Assembly: GCA_031288815.1 (NCBI GenBank) | Contig: JAITQR010000137.1 | Coordinates: forward strand, 1-20,612 | Direction of reading: 5' to 3' | DNA length: 20,612 bases | From: Treponema sp. | GTDB taxonomy: Bacteria; Spirochaetota; Spirochaetia; Treponematales; Breznakiellaceae | Shown: in pieces, positions 12,494 through 20,612 of the stretch | How the letters are laid out: every line of letters starts with the position of its first letter | Position numbering within the stretch: position 1 is the first letter of the stretch | Notes under the pieces: model-generated | What the model saw: only the letters and a program-made list of their open reading frames with translations | The model's database searches: none | Told to the model about the DNA's origin: nothing | Made by a program: the position numbers and the translations under genes

Positions 12494-14027
12494 ATTCCTC
12501 TTTCATAATATTGTCCCGGCAATCCTCGGAAAAGTTACTGTCGGATATTTCCGTGACCGGACCGCCGTGCTGCCCCCGGTATTTTCCCGGACTTAAGCCG
12601 GTGTAGCTTTTAAACATCCTGGAGAACCAGCTTTGATCCTCAAACCCGCAGGCCCGGGCGATGTCGCTGAGGGGCATGTCTGTTTTTAAGAGCAGGCGGC
12701 TCGCCTTTTCTATCCGCAGGCGGTTAAGGTAAGTGGAAAGGTTTTCCCCCCGTTCCTCCTTGAAAATCGTACTGAAGTAGGGAGCGGAAAGTCCGGATAC
12801 TTTGGCGATTTCCTGGAGGCTTATCTTGCGGCTGTAGTTTTCCTGAATATACCGTTCCGCTTTCCGCAGGGCCGCCGCGTGACGGATCTCCTGGAAAGAA
12901 AAGATGTGTTCCGCCATGCGTTCCACGGTAATGTACAGCATGTCGGTAAGTTCCTCGATGGTTTTTGATTCCTGGATCGATTTGATATAACTGTTGTTGG
13001 ACTCCAGGATAGCCTTGTCGGGGTTCCCCGGGGTAAAGGCGGTTCTGGAAAGCAGTACCGCCAGCTCTATGGCGCGGAACTGGATGTATTTAAACTGATC
13101 CGGGCTTGAAAACAGCAGTACCGCCAGAATATCGTTGAGAATGGTTTTCCCCATTTCCGTATCCCCCCGTCTGAGGGCGGTAAGGAGCAGCCGTTCCTTG
13201 TCCAGAGGGTAACCGGGAACCGAAGCCCCGTTTTCCTGTTTTTTCCTGAGTTCCTGAACGCTTGCCATAAGCCGGCTCTGCTGTTCCGCCCGGCGTTTTA
13301 TGGTTTCATAGTAATCGTCGTTTTCCGAGGAAAGGGATTCCGCGCAGATAAGCATCAGCTCCGCGAGAGCCCGGATCTTTTCCTCCGAGGCGGTGGGAAA
13401 ACCGTGAATCTGGTGGATGAATTCCTGATCGGTAATTTCACTGCCCCCGGGGTAGCGGAGGATTTTCTGGGGCTGGTCTTCCGCCTCCTCTTCCCGAAAC
13501 CCGGAACCAAGGAGGCCGCCGAGGAAGTGCCCCTGAAAGTAAATGGGGCTTGTCCAGAGCTTGAAACCCGCTTCACAACGGTAGATGTAGCATCCCCCGT
13601 AACGGTACGATTCCTTTATTGCCTCCTGGTGAATTTCGCTGCAGGGTGAAGAAGCCAGGTCTTCTATTGTTTTAGGCTCAATTCCGGCGTGGTGCTTTAT
13701 ACAGAAAAAGCAGGGATTTTTTTTACTGAAAATTCCCGGGGTGCTTTTCAAAAGGGAATCCCGCGAATCGCCGTCTTCCGCGCTGAACCCGGAGCCCTCG
13801 GCGCCGGAAACCTTGTTGAACGATTCCGCCGCGCCCTGATCGGCCGCGCAAACGCCGGTGGATAATACGGGTATCGGCGTATAATCCTGGTCGTAAATAC
13901 AGACGAAGGCTCCGGTTGCCTTGGCATAAGCGCTAAGAACTTTGCAAGCCTCACGAAGCACCGGGTTATCCAGTCCTTTCAAATTCATTTGCCCATTGTT
14001 GTTCTGGGGATTATATCTCTTCTCCAT
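12465..14027 (-). CDS. PocR-domain AraC-family transcriptional regulator (downstream copy)
   Basis: A 520-residue regulator. Residues about 18-175 form a PocR-type sensory domain with its conserved cysteine pattern: CFFC (106-109), Cys129, and GGCYIYRC (Cys146, Cys151), followed by TSPIYFQGHFLGGLLGSGF. PocR domains are proposed to sense small organic molecules such as diols. A helical middle region (about 275-385) leads to a double-HTH AraC domain from KISLQEIAKVSGLSAPYFST through DIARACGFEDQSWFSRMFKS (about 400-480). The ATG at 14027 is chosen over 14042 because GGGAGG lies 7 bases before it, whereas at 14042 a GGAGGG abuts the ATG. It is a clear paralogue of the gene just upstream, sharing the IRHA(A/S)ALRKAE and SGLSAPYFSTIF blocks. 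The acidic C-terminal tail is encoded opposite the end of the helicase gene. Confidence 0.9.
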   Translation of the reverse strand: MEKRYNPQNNNGQMNLKGLDNPVLREACKVLSAYAKATGAFVCIYDQDYTPIPVLSTGVCAADQGAAESFNKVSGAEGSGFSAEDGDSRDSLLKSTPGIFSKKNPCFFCIKHHAGIEPKTIEDLASSPCSEIHQEAIKESYRYGGCYIYRCEAGFKLWTSPIYFQGHFLGGLLGSGFREEEAEDQPQKILRYPGGSEITDQEFIHQIHGFPTASEEKIRALAELMLICAESLSSENDDYYETIKRRAEQQSRLMASVQELRKKQENGASVPGYPLDKERLLLTALRRGDTEMGKTILNDILAVLLFSSPDQFKYIQFRAIELAVLLSRTAFTPGNPDKAILESNNSYIKSIQESKTIEELTDMLYITVERMAEHIFSFQEIRHAAALRKAERYIQENYSRKISLQEIAKVSGLSAPYFSTIFKEERGENLSTYLNRLRIEKASRLLLKTDMPLSDIARACGFEDQSWFSRMFKSYTGLSPGKYRGQHGGPVTEISDSNFSEDCRDNIMKEESNPEDPTQV

Positions 14028-14095
14028 AATTGTGCCTCCCATCCCTCCGACATTAGAACGCTTTCAACAACAATGCCGCAGAGTTTCCCGGTACC

Positions 14096-15556
14096 TTACC
14101 TCGTGTATTGTTCAGGGCTTGCCCCTCCCTGTTCGCGGTATCTCCCGGGACTTATTCCCATGTAATTTTTAAATATTTTTGAGAACCAGCTCTGATCCTC
14201 AAAACCACACGCTTCAGCTATTTTGTTCAGCGCGGCCTTGCCCTCCGTCAACAGTCCGGCCGCTTTCTCCACCCGGAGCCGGTTGAGATAGGCGGAAAGG
14301 TTTTCCCCCATCTCTTCCCGGAAAATAGTGCTGAAGTAGGGGGCGGAAAGCCCCGATACTCCGGCGATTTCCTCCAGGCTTAATTTACGGGTATAGTTTT
14401 CCCGGATAAACCCTTCGGCCTTCCGCAGCGCGGAGGCGTGGCGGATACCCTGGAAAGAGAATATTTTTCCCGCCATACGGTCAATAATAACGTGCAGCCG
14501 TTCCGTCAGTTCGTCCACATTGGCCGATTCCGCGATTCTTTTAAGGTAACGGTTGTTCGCTTCCAGTACCGCATCGTCCGCCTGGTTGTCGCCCGGAACG
14601 GCCCGGGAAAGAAACACTATCAGTTCTATGGCCCGGAACTGGAAGAATTCAAAATCCCCCGGACTCATGGCTGAAAATATCGCAAGGATACTGTCGAGTG
14701 TTTTGTTCGCCACGGCGCTGTCCCCCCGGCGGAGCGCCGCCAGGAGCCTCCGTTCCGCTTCCATAATGCCCGGCGCCTCGCCTGAAGCGGAGGGAGTTCC
14801 CGCCGCCTCGTCCGGCGAAGCGGGACACGGCGGAATTGGGCCGGAAGATTTGGCGCATGGTTCCTGCGCGGCCCAGGCCTGGCGGGTCTCGGCGCGGAGC
14901 GCCGCCGTTTCTCCCTGGTTCATTCCGGACTGCGCCGCCTTTTCAGCGGATCTCCTCCGGGCCTCGCCGTAGTCCTGCCCCGTTCCGGTGTCCGATATCT
15001 GCCTCGCGCAGATAAGCATCATCTGTACCAGGGCCTTTGTTTCCTCATAGTTTCTTTCGGGAATCTGCGTCAGGTACTGCCGGATCTGTTCAGCCGAGAG
15101 GCTGTTTCCGTAACATTCCTGGATACGCGAGGCGGCCTCTTCTTTTTTTATTCCCAGACTGTTTCCCGCGACGAGGGCGCCCGCGTAACGGCCGCCCGTA
15201 TAAAGCGGGCTGGTCCAAAACACGAAACCAAGCTCGCACATATAGATGTAGGAACCGCCGAGCCGGCAGGATTCTTCAACGCCCTTCTGGTGCATGACGG
15301 CACAGGGACATTCACCGCCTTTCCCCATGGAGTTCCACCGGTATTTTCTGCAGAGGCCGCAGAAAGGGAGTTTCTGATCATAAGTTGTTGTATCCGCAAA
15401 TTTGTTATACTCATCCACTATGAAAACGGAACAGCCGGCGGCTTGTTCGTAAGCGATGAGAACTGTGCGGGTTCTGGAGTAAAGCCGTCCGGTTCGCCGG
15501 TGGCTTGCCATACGAAGGGAAGATATGCCTTCCCTGGAACTATAGACATTCGACAT
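14096..15556 (-). CDS. PocR-domain AraC-family transcriptional regulator (upstream copy)
   Basis: A 486-residue paralogue of the next gene. The PocR-type domain (about 28-135) carries FCGLC (Cys66, Cys69), ECPC (Cys83, Cys85), Cys97 and GGSYIYMC (Cys107), then FWTSPLYTGGRYAGALVAGN. A low-complexity Ala/Glu/Pro linker (about 195-265) is longer than in the sister protein. The C-terminal AraC double HTH (about 388-470) includes KLSLEEIAGVSGLSAPYFST and KIAEACGFEDQSWFSKIFKN. The extra cysteine pair and altered pocket suggest a different effector, while the near-identical HTH recognition segments suggest overlapping DNA targets. GAGG lies about 10 bases upstream of the ATG. It sits 54 bp after the LuxR-type gene, and that gap holds a 14-bp palindrome. 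The downstream copy follows after 68 bp. Confidence 0.9.
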   Translation of the reverse strand: MSNVYSSREGISSLRMASHRRTGRLYSRTRTVLIAYEQAAGCSVFIVDEYNKFADTTTYDQKLPFCGLCRKYRWNSMGKGGECPCAVMHQKGVEESCRLGGSYIYMCELGFVFWTSPLYTGGRYAGALVAGNSLGIKKEEAASRIQECYGNSLSAEQIRQYLTQIPERNYEETKALVQMMLICARQISDTGTGQDYGEARRRSAEKAAQSGMNQGETAALRAETRQAWAAQEPCAKSSGPIPPCPASPDEAAGTPSASGEAPGIMEAERRLLAALRRGDSAVANKTLDSILAIFSAMSPGDFEFFQFRAIELIVFLSRAVPGDNQADDAVLEANNRYLKRIAESANVDELTERLHVIIDRMAGKIFSFQGIRHASALRKAEGFIRENYTRKLSLEEIAGVSGLSAPYFSTIFREEMGENLSAYLNRLRVEKAAGLLTEGKAALNKIAEACGFEDQSWFSKIFKNYMGISPGRYREQGGASPEQYTR

Positions 15557-15586
15557 TTTACAGCTTCCTCACCATAAGAGTTTATA

Positions 15587-15600
15587 GTTTCATTTGAAAC
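15587..15600. promoter_or_regulatory. 14-bp perfect palindrome, candidate operator upstream of the first PocR-AraC gene
   Basis: gtttcatttgaaac is a perfect inverted repeat (6-bp arms, 2-bp centre) located 31 bp before the AraC start. On the minus strand it is directly followed by TATAAA, a possible -10, so a protein bound there would cover the promoter spacer. The -35 candidate (TGTATT) is poor. It could be an autoregulatory or LuxR-type site. Confidence 0.45.
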
Positions 15601-15610
15601 GGAATACACC

Positions 15611-18238
15611 CTAATGGCTGGATTTCTCGCTTTTTCGTAAAAGTCCCATGGAATTGGCTATTCGTATGGCATCGGCCCGGTTAAGGGCGCCCAGTTTCTC
15701 GTAAAGATTTTTGATGTCTTCTTTCACCGCGTTGAGAGAAATTTGTTCGTGCCGGGCAATCTCCTCCCGGGTAAAGCCCTGGGAAAGGGCCCGCAGCACC
15801 ATCTCTTCCCGCCGGCGCAGAACGGGAACCGGCGAATTTTCCGGCAGTCCCTGTTCCGAAGCCTCCCGTCCCGTCTGTTGGAACGATTCGGCCAAAACAC
15901 TCACTCTTTTTCCGTAAGCGGAAGCTCTATTTCGGATTTTCTCAAGCCATTCGGTAGGCATAGAATTTTTTTCGCTCGAAAGGGCCGCGCCGGCCAGCAG
16001 GTACATATCTTCTCCTAGTTCAATAAAAGGCATATCAAAGGACTGGGGAGAGGCTATCTTGTAGGCTTCCTCCAGTCCCGTCAGGGCGGTGTGGGTGCTT
16101 CCCAGGCGATACCAGGCCGCCGATTTTAACAGCAGGGCTTCCAGTTTTCCGGTATAAAAACTTTCGATGCCTCTGGCAGTGTCCTGGGTTTCCAGAATTC
16201 GCGGTATCGCGCCGTAGCGTCCTTCCGAGAAAGCGTGTTTTACCTTTACCATAACCTCGAAGGGACGGAACAGATCGCTCAGCTCGCTTTTCTCAAAACT
16301 GTTTTTCAGCCAAGGGGCCATCCGGCCGGTATTGCCAATCTGGGCGTAAAACCAGCCCGAGACAATGTCGTAGAGGATGAAGCGGTTGAAAAAATCATTC
16401 CGCTCAAGCTGATTTTCCAACTGGCGGAAAAGGTTTTCTATCTCCTCCCGATCCCCCGTATGGATACTGATACGGAGCAGGAAGAACAGGCCCCGGTTTT
16501 CCGTTTCGTACTGGAGGTTCTTCCGGGCCTGGAACACCGCCTGTCTCGCGTATTTTTCGGCGGCGTCGATATCCCCCCTGAAGTAGTACAGCTCGCTCCA
16601 GGCCAGGGAACTGGCTCCGCTGAGGAAACCGCCGAGTATCCTGGAAGTACAAGCCTCGACGGAGGCCAGTCCCTGGATAGAGAATTCAAACAGTCCCTTT
16701 TCCGCGGGGTATTCTACCTGGCAGACATAGGAGGGAAGGCTGCATTGGGCAAGGGACTCTTCCACCTGGAAGGGCTGTTTCTCGTAATAGTGGAGGGCCT
16801 TCTCGAAAGTAGGGAGGAACTGGTAGTTTTTTGTAAACCGGCAGGTAAAAAGGGTGATGCTGCCCAGGCAGATATAGTTCAGGACGAGGATCTTCAAGTT
16901 TTGGGGCGTCAGGGGCAAACTTTCAAAGCGCCTGATGATCCGGTGGCACTCGGCGCCGGCTTCCTCGAAACGGCCCAGGGCAAAGAGCAGCTTTGGCCGG
17001 ACGGTGTAACGCAGGAGGTTCAGATACTCTTCCCCGCCGTTTTCGTCTTCCCCGGGCTGTCTGTTGATAAGGTCCATGAAAAAAGCCGCCGTCTTCCCGG
17101 GCATAAGACCCGGAAAACGGTAAACCAGCTTGACTATGCCCCGGTAGTCCCCGGCCTGCTCGTAGTACCGGGCGGCCTCGGTTCGCAGACCGTTTTCCAT
17201 ACACCACACCGCCGCCAAGGCGTAAACCTGCCGGATCTCTTCCGGTAAAAGCTCCCCCTGTTTTTCCCGCAGAAACTCCAGAAGAATCGTATGGGTATGG
17301 TACCCGTAAATGTAGGGATCGTAGCGGATCATGGGGGTAATCTTACCCATCTCGGCGATCAGTTCTTTTTGGGGGCTCAGTCTTTCAAGCAGTTCCCGGG
17401 GCCGGTGTTCTATCAGGGAAGTCTTTATCAGAAGCTTCCGCATATCCCCGGAAAGGGAAGAAAAAAAGCTGTCTTCTATCTCCTTGGCGAATTTCTTCCT
17501 CATCAGCTCCGGGGAATATGCCTTCTCGCCGGTTTCTTTGCCCCTCATGTTCCGGGCGACAAGGTTCAGGAGCAGCGGCCAACCTTCCGTGCTGTGGTAA
17601 ATATGGTCCAGATCTTCCTCCGCCAGAAAGACACCCTGGTTTTCGAAATATTCGGCCGTCTCTTCCCGGTTGAACCGCAGATCCTCCTCACTTATCCGGG
17701 CGAGGATCCCCTTGGACAGGAGCGCGACATTGTTGATGTCCGGCTCCTTGCGGTAGATAAGGACACTGGACATACTGGGAAAAGGAGCGGACAGGTACAG
17801 ATTCAGAAAATCCAGTATCCGGCTATTGTGAATCAGGTGGAAATCGTCGAAGGCCAGGATGTACCTTCTATCCGGCTTGATGAGCCTTTCAATCAGCCGG
17901 TGGTACTGATCAAACTGCCTGTTTGTCTCCGGAAAGCCCATCCTCAAAAGTCTGTTTCCCAGTTCCGGGTTGTAGAGGCTGACGGCGTCGATCTCGTTTT
18001 CCCATAAATGGATGCCCCTGTTGTCCTGTTCCGAAATTTGAATCCAGAACTTGACCGCGTCGCTGTTGAGCAGGAAGGAATACACCGCCCAGGTTTTACC
18101 GTAACCCTCCCCGGCGCTAACGGTGACCACCGGGCTTTGCACGGCCTCGCCCAGCAACTTCCGTATGCGGGGGCGTTCCAAACAAAAAACATCGGAGGGT
18201 ATCCTTGGAGCTTCCCGGCTGTAGATCGTCTTTTCCAT
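15611..18238 (-). CDS. MalT-like LuxR-family regulator (STAND NTPase + helical repeats + LuxR HTH)
   Basis: An 875-residue signal-transduction ATPase. Walker A is GEGYGKT (43-49), preceded by VVTVSA. Walker B is ILAFDDFHLI (127-136). A winged/sensor segment follows (EETAEYFENQGV, then TEGWPLLLNLVARNM), typical of MalT/AcoK-type STAND proteins. Residues about 340-790 are TPR-like helical repeats (for example YYEQAGDYRGIVKLVYRFPG, WSELYYFRGDIDAAEKYARQ) expected to bind the inducer or a partner. The C-terminus (807-867) is a LuxR HTH (ALSQGFTREEIARHEQISLN, then AVKEDIKNLYEKLGALNRAD). The Shine-Dalgarno is weak (AAGAG). It lies 20 bp after a second protein of the same architecture. MalT-type proteins activate by ATP-dependent oligomerisation; the ligand here is unknown. 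Confidence 0.93.
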   Translation of the reverse strand: MEKTIYSREAPRIPSDVFCLERPRIRKLLGEAVQSPVVTVSAGEGYGKTWAVYSFLLNSDAVKFWIQISEQDNRGIHLWENEIDAVSLYNPELGNRLLRMGFPETNRQFDQYHRLIERLIKPDRRYILAFDDFHLIHNSRILDFLNLYLSAPFPSMSSVLIYRKEPDINNVALLSKGILARISEEDLRFNREETAEYFENQGVFLAEEDLDHIYHSTEGWPLLLNLVARNMRGKETGEKAYSPELMRKKFAKEIEDSFFSSLSGDMRKLLIKTSLIEHRPRELLERLSPQKELIAEMGKITPMIRYDPYIYGYHTHTILLEFLREKQGELLPEEIRQVYALAAVWCMENGLRTEAARYYEQAGDYRGIVKLVYRFPGLMPGKTAAFFMDLINRQPGEDENGGEEYLNLLRYTVRPKLLFALGRFEEAGAECHRIIRRFESLPLTPQNLKILVLNYICLGSITLFTCRFTKNYQFLPTFEKALHYYEKQPFQVEESLAQCSLPSYVCQVEYPAEKGLFEFSIQGLASVEACTSRILGGFLSGASSLAWSELYYFRGDIDAAEKYARQAVFQARKNLQYETENRGLFFLLRISIHTGDREEIENLFRQLENQLERNDFFNRFILYDIVSGWFYAQIGNTGRMAPWLKNSFEKSELSDLFRPFEVMVKVKHAFSEGRYGAIPRILETQDTARGIESFYTGKLEALLLKSAAWYRLGSTHTALTGLEEAYKIASPQSFDMPFIELGEDMYLLAGAALSSEKNSMPTEWLEKIRNRASAYGKRVSVLAESFQQTGREASEQGLPENSPVPVLRRREEMVLRALSQGFTREEIARHEQISLNAVKEDIKNLYEKLGALNRADAIRIANSMGLLRKSEKSSH

Positions 18239-18258
18239 TGTCTCTTATCTCTGAAATC

Positions 18259-20612
18259 TCATCCTGCTTTACCGGACGCCGGCTTTACCGATCCGGCCTC
18301 CGGGGCCCGCAGGATCCCCCGGGCTGTGGCTATGCGCACCGCGTCGGCCCTGTTTACCGCCCCCAGTTTGCCGTAAACGCTGCCGATAACGCTTTTTACC
18401 GTGTTTATCGAGATGGCCAGAGAACCGGCAATCTCCTCCCGGGTAAGTCCCCGGGAAAGGCCGTCGAGAACTTCCCGCTCCCGGCGGGAGAGGGATGGGA
18501 TGTTGTAAGTCTCAAAACGGCCGCGGACAGCCGGCCCAAAGACTTCCCTGGCGGCAAAGATCCGCTTCGCGTAGGCCGAGGCGCCGCGGCGGATTTCCAG
18601 GAGCCATTCCCGGGGGATAGAGGATACATTGTCCCGTAACGCGCTGTCCGTCAAGGTACGCATATACCGGCCCAGTTCCGTAAAGGGCATGATGTAGCCG
18701 TTTGGCCTGGCCAGGGTATAGGCCTCCGTAAAGGCCGCGTAGGCGCCCTCCTGATCCCGGGCGCTGTAACGGCATACCGCTATAAGGGCCAGGTTTTCGA
18801 TTTTCCCCAGCGCCACGCTGCCTTCCGCGTCTTTTCTCGATTCCAAGGCCGCCAGGGCGGCGGGATATTTCTTTTCCACAAAGTGGTACTTTGCCTTGAT
18901 AAGAACCTCCAGACCGTTAACCAGGGGGTTAAGATCGCTTTCAGCGAAATCGTTTTTCAACCAGCCGGCCAGCCGTTCCGTAAAGCCCAACTGCACGGCG
19001 AACCAGCCTTCAACGATATCGTTCTGGGTAAAACGGTTAAGGTAGTACGGTTTCCCCCGCAGTTCCGCCAATTCCAACTGGACGCGCCGGAGTCCCTCAA
19101 AATCGCCGCGGTTTAAATGTATCCTTCCCAGGTAAAAGAGGCCGCGGTTCTCTATTTCGTACTGTTCGGCCTCCCGGGCTTTCCGTACCGCTTCCCGGGC
19201 GTATCGTTCCGCTTCGGCGATATGGCCCCTGAAAAAGGCCACTTCCGCCCGGGTAAGGTCTCCCACGCCGTAGTAGCTGCCCCCCATGGCTTCCGCCGCG
19301 AAAGGTTCGAAAGCGTCAACGGCGGCGATGCATTTTTCCGTACCTTCCCTTTCCGGACTGGCCGAAAAGCAGGCATAGAACCCGATAACCGCCACCGAAA
19401 TCGGCGGTTTTGATACATAACCGCTCAGGCGGCCGTGAGCGGCGCCCTGTTCAAAGAGTCGGGGGAAATCGTAATTTCCCGTCCGTCCGCTGCGGATAAG
19501 GGCGACAAAGCCCAGGTTTATATAACAGCCAAAAAGAGCCCGGTGGAGCATCGGCTTTTCCGGCCCGGCGGCGTGTTCCAGCGCGGTTTCAAGCCACGGG
19601 ATGATCTCTTTCAGTTCCGACTCGGTCTGGTCGAAGAGTGTCATGCTGGTGGTCGTTCTGCTGCGGAGCACATACAATACCGGGTTCTTCTTGTAGAACT
19701 CTTCCGGCACCCGATCCAGGAGTTCCAGGATGAAGCGGGCCAGGTGAGGGGGAAGGAGAAGGGGAAGGGAGTAAAGCTCCCGGATAATCGCGCCGAAGTC
19801 TCCCGCCTTCTCGTAATAGGCGATAGCGTCTATCTTGCGGTTGTTTCTTGAATACCAGTCAGCCGCCAGAAGATACACTTTGGTCTTCTCTTCCCCGCTC
19901 AATTCCCCCTGCTGTTTGTCGAGGTAATCAAGCAGAAGGTGATGGATGCGGTAAGCCTTGCGGTATTCGTCGTAGCGGATAAAGGACCCCCCCTCCTTCA
20001 CAAACTTATCCCCCGCTCCGTCGGGCAAGAGCTCGCCGGAAAACACGTTGGACGCCAGCGTGGCAAGCAGATCCTGGGGAAGTTCCTCGATCAGGGACAG
20101 GGCGATAAAGAATTTTCGCAGCTCCGGTGAAATATTCCCTAAAATCTCGTTCTCGATAAGTTTAAAGATGTTGGAACGCATAAAGGGAAGCACGTAGAGC
20201 GTTTCGGCGGTGTTTCCCGAACTGAGGGAAGAGCCGTTTTTCAGCGACAGGGTGGCCAGGTGGATGGCGAAAGCCCACCCTTCCGTTTCCCGGCTTACCA
20301 TGGAGACAAACTGGGGCGAGACGCGGACATGCTGGATACGGAAATATTCCGCCGTCTCCCCTTCGGTAAAACGCAGATCCGCCTCGGTGATCCTGGTCAG
20401 TTGCTTCCGCCCTTCCAGACGGGAGGTATTGACGCCGATTTCCCGCCGGGAAACAAGAACCGAACTGAGGTTGGGAAAGACGGACATTAAAGAATGTTCC
20501 ATGAAGTGAAGCACCGCCTTATTTTCGAGCAGGTGAAAATCGTCGTAGACAAACACATAGCGCTTTTCGAGGTCTATATCCCGGCGGGGGATGGAAAGGT
20601 AACGGTCAAAAC
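18259..20612 (-). CDS. MalT-like LuxR-family regulator, 5' end beyond the window
   Basis: The frame is open to the right edge, with 784 codons visible, so the apparent internal GTG near 20556 is not the real start. The visible part begins upstream of Walker B (YVFVYDDFHLL). It continues with the STAND sensor segment (ETAEYFRIQHVRVSPQFVSM, then TEGWAFAIHLATLSL), TPR-like repeats (YYEKAGDFGAIIRELYSLPL, AEVAFFRGHIAEAERYAREA) and a LuxR HTH at about 18315-18492 (LSRREREVLDGL, LTREEIAGSLAISINTVKSV). Walker A must lie outside. It is a clear but diverged paralogue of the next gene. The recognition-helix segments differ (SINTVKSVIGSVYGKL here, SLNAVKEDIKNLYEKL there), so their DNA targets probably differ. 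It is the first visible member of a four-regulator minus-strand run. Confidence 0.93.
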   Translation of the reverse strand, partial: FDRYLSIPRRDIDLEKRYVFVYDDFHLLENKAVLHFMEHSLMSVFPNLSSVLVSRREIGVNTSRLEGRKQLTRITEADLRFTEGETAEYFRIQHVRVSPQFVSMVSRETEGWAFAIHLATLSLKNGSSLSSGNTAETLYVLPFMRSNIFKLIENEILGNISPELRKFFIALSLIEELPQDLLATLASNVFSGELLPDGAGDKFVKEGGSFIRYDEYRKAYRIHHLLLDYLDKQQGELSGEEKTKVYLLAADWYSRNNRKIDAIAYYEKAGDFGAIIRELYSLPLLLPPHLARFILELLDRVPEEFYKKNPVLYVLRSRTTTSMTLFDQTESELKEIIPWLETALEHAAGPEKPMLHRALFGCYINLGFVALIRSGRTGNYDFPRLFEQGAAHGRLSGYVSKPPISVAVIGFYACFSASPEREGTEKCIAAVDAFEPFAAEAMGGSYYGVGDLTRAEVAFFRGHIAEAERYAREAVRKAREAEQYEIENRGLFYLGRIHLNRGDFEGLRRVQLELAELRGKPYYLNRFTQNDIVEGWFAVQLGFTERLAGWLKNDFAESDLNPLVNGLEVLIKAKYHFVEKKYPAALAALESRKDAEGSVALGKIENLALIAVCRYSARDQEGAYAAFTEAYTLARPNGYIMPFTELGRYMRTLTDSALRDNVSSIPREWLLEIRRGASAYAKRIFAAREVFGPAVRGRFETYNIPSLSRREREVLDGLSRGLTREEIAGSLAISINTVKSVIGSVYGKLGAVNRADAVRIATARGILRAPEAGSVKPASGKAG

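Noticed and set aside
16235..17248. A 337-codon plus-strand frame inside the LuxR-type gene
   Set aside because: It is an antisense shadow. The minus frame has Walker motifs, helical repeats and a LuxR HTH across the whole length.
1..20612. CRISPR array, tRNA, rRNA, insertion sequence or transposase
   Set aside because: No regularly spaced repeats, cloverleaf-like sequence, rRNA-like stretch or transposase motif was seen on either strand by reading.

Overview
The window looks like chromosomal DNA of a spirochaete of the Treponema group, most likely a GC-rich, termite-gut-type treponeme. The basis is a spirochaete-style V-type ATP synthase operon, a secG gene and an EIIA(Ntr)-like gene joined to it, very large MalT-like LuxR regulators, PocR-AraC regulators, and the remnant of a treponeme-type surface lipoprotein. 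The genus is an inference from gene content and recalled resemblance. No rRNA, tRNA, CRISPR array or insertion sequence was seen.

Layout. (1) 1-6524, minus strand: one tightly packed operon read right to left, secG - ptsN-like EIIA - V-ATPase H(G), C, I, K, F, E, A. The A gene runs off the left edge, and B and D presumably follow. Several junctions are ATGA overlaps or have zero to about 20 bp of spacing. The exceptions are the 91-bp I-K gap, which carries two hairpins just ahead of the c-ring gene, and the 60-bp F-E gap. (2) 6634-7626, minus: a one-component regulator, an excisionase-type HTH fused to a molybdate-binding-like PBP domain with cysteines in its binding motifs. (3) 7627-8449: a gene-poor patch with an imperfect inverted-repeat element flanked by 9-bp direct repeats, a questionable 52-codon ORF, and a decayed 3' fragment of a lipoprotein-like gene. 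(4) 8450-10225, minus: a leuC/leuD-family hydro-lyase pair whose substrate is uncertain. (5) 10226-10513: a divergent control region with a strong-looking promoter and UP element facing right. (6) 10514-12493, plus: a DEAD-box RNA helicase with a DbpA-type C-terminal RNA-binding domain, the only clear plus-strand gene. (7) 12465-20612, minus: four regulators in a row, two MalT-like STAND/LuxR proteins followed by two PocR-AraC proteins, apparently two separate duplications placed in tandem.

The least ordinary parts are the four-regulator island (a possible regulatory relay, with a perfect 14-bp palindrome in front of the first AraC gene), the cysteine-substituted HTH-PBP sensor, a TATAAT-8 bp-ATG arrangement at two genes that suggests leaderless transcripts, and a LeuCD-like pair without leuA or leuB and with a non-standard specificity-loop residue. 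No wholly new defence or mobile system was found.
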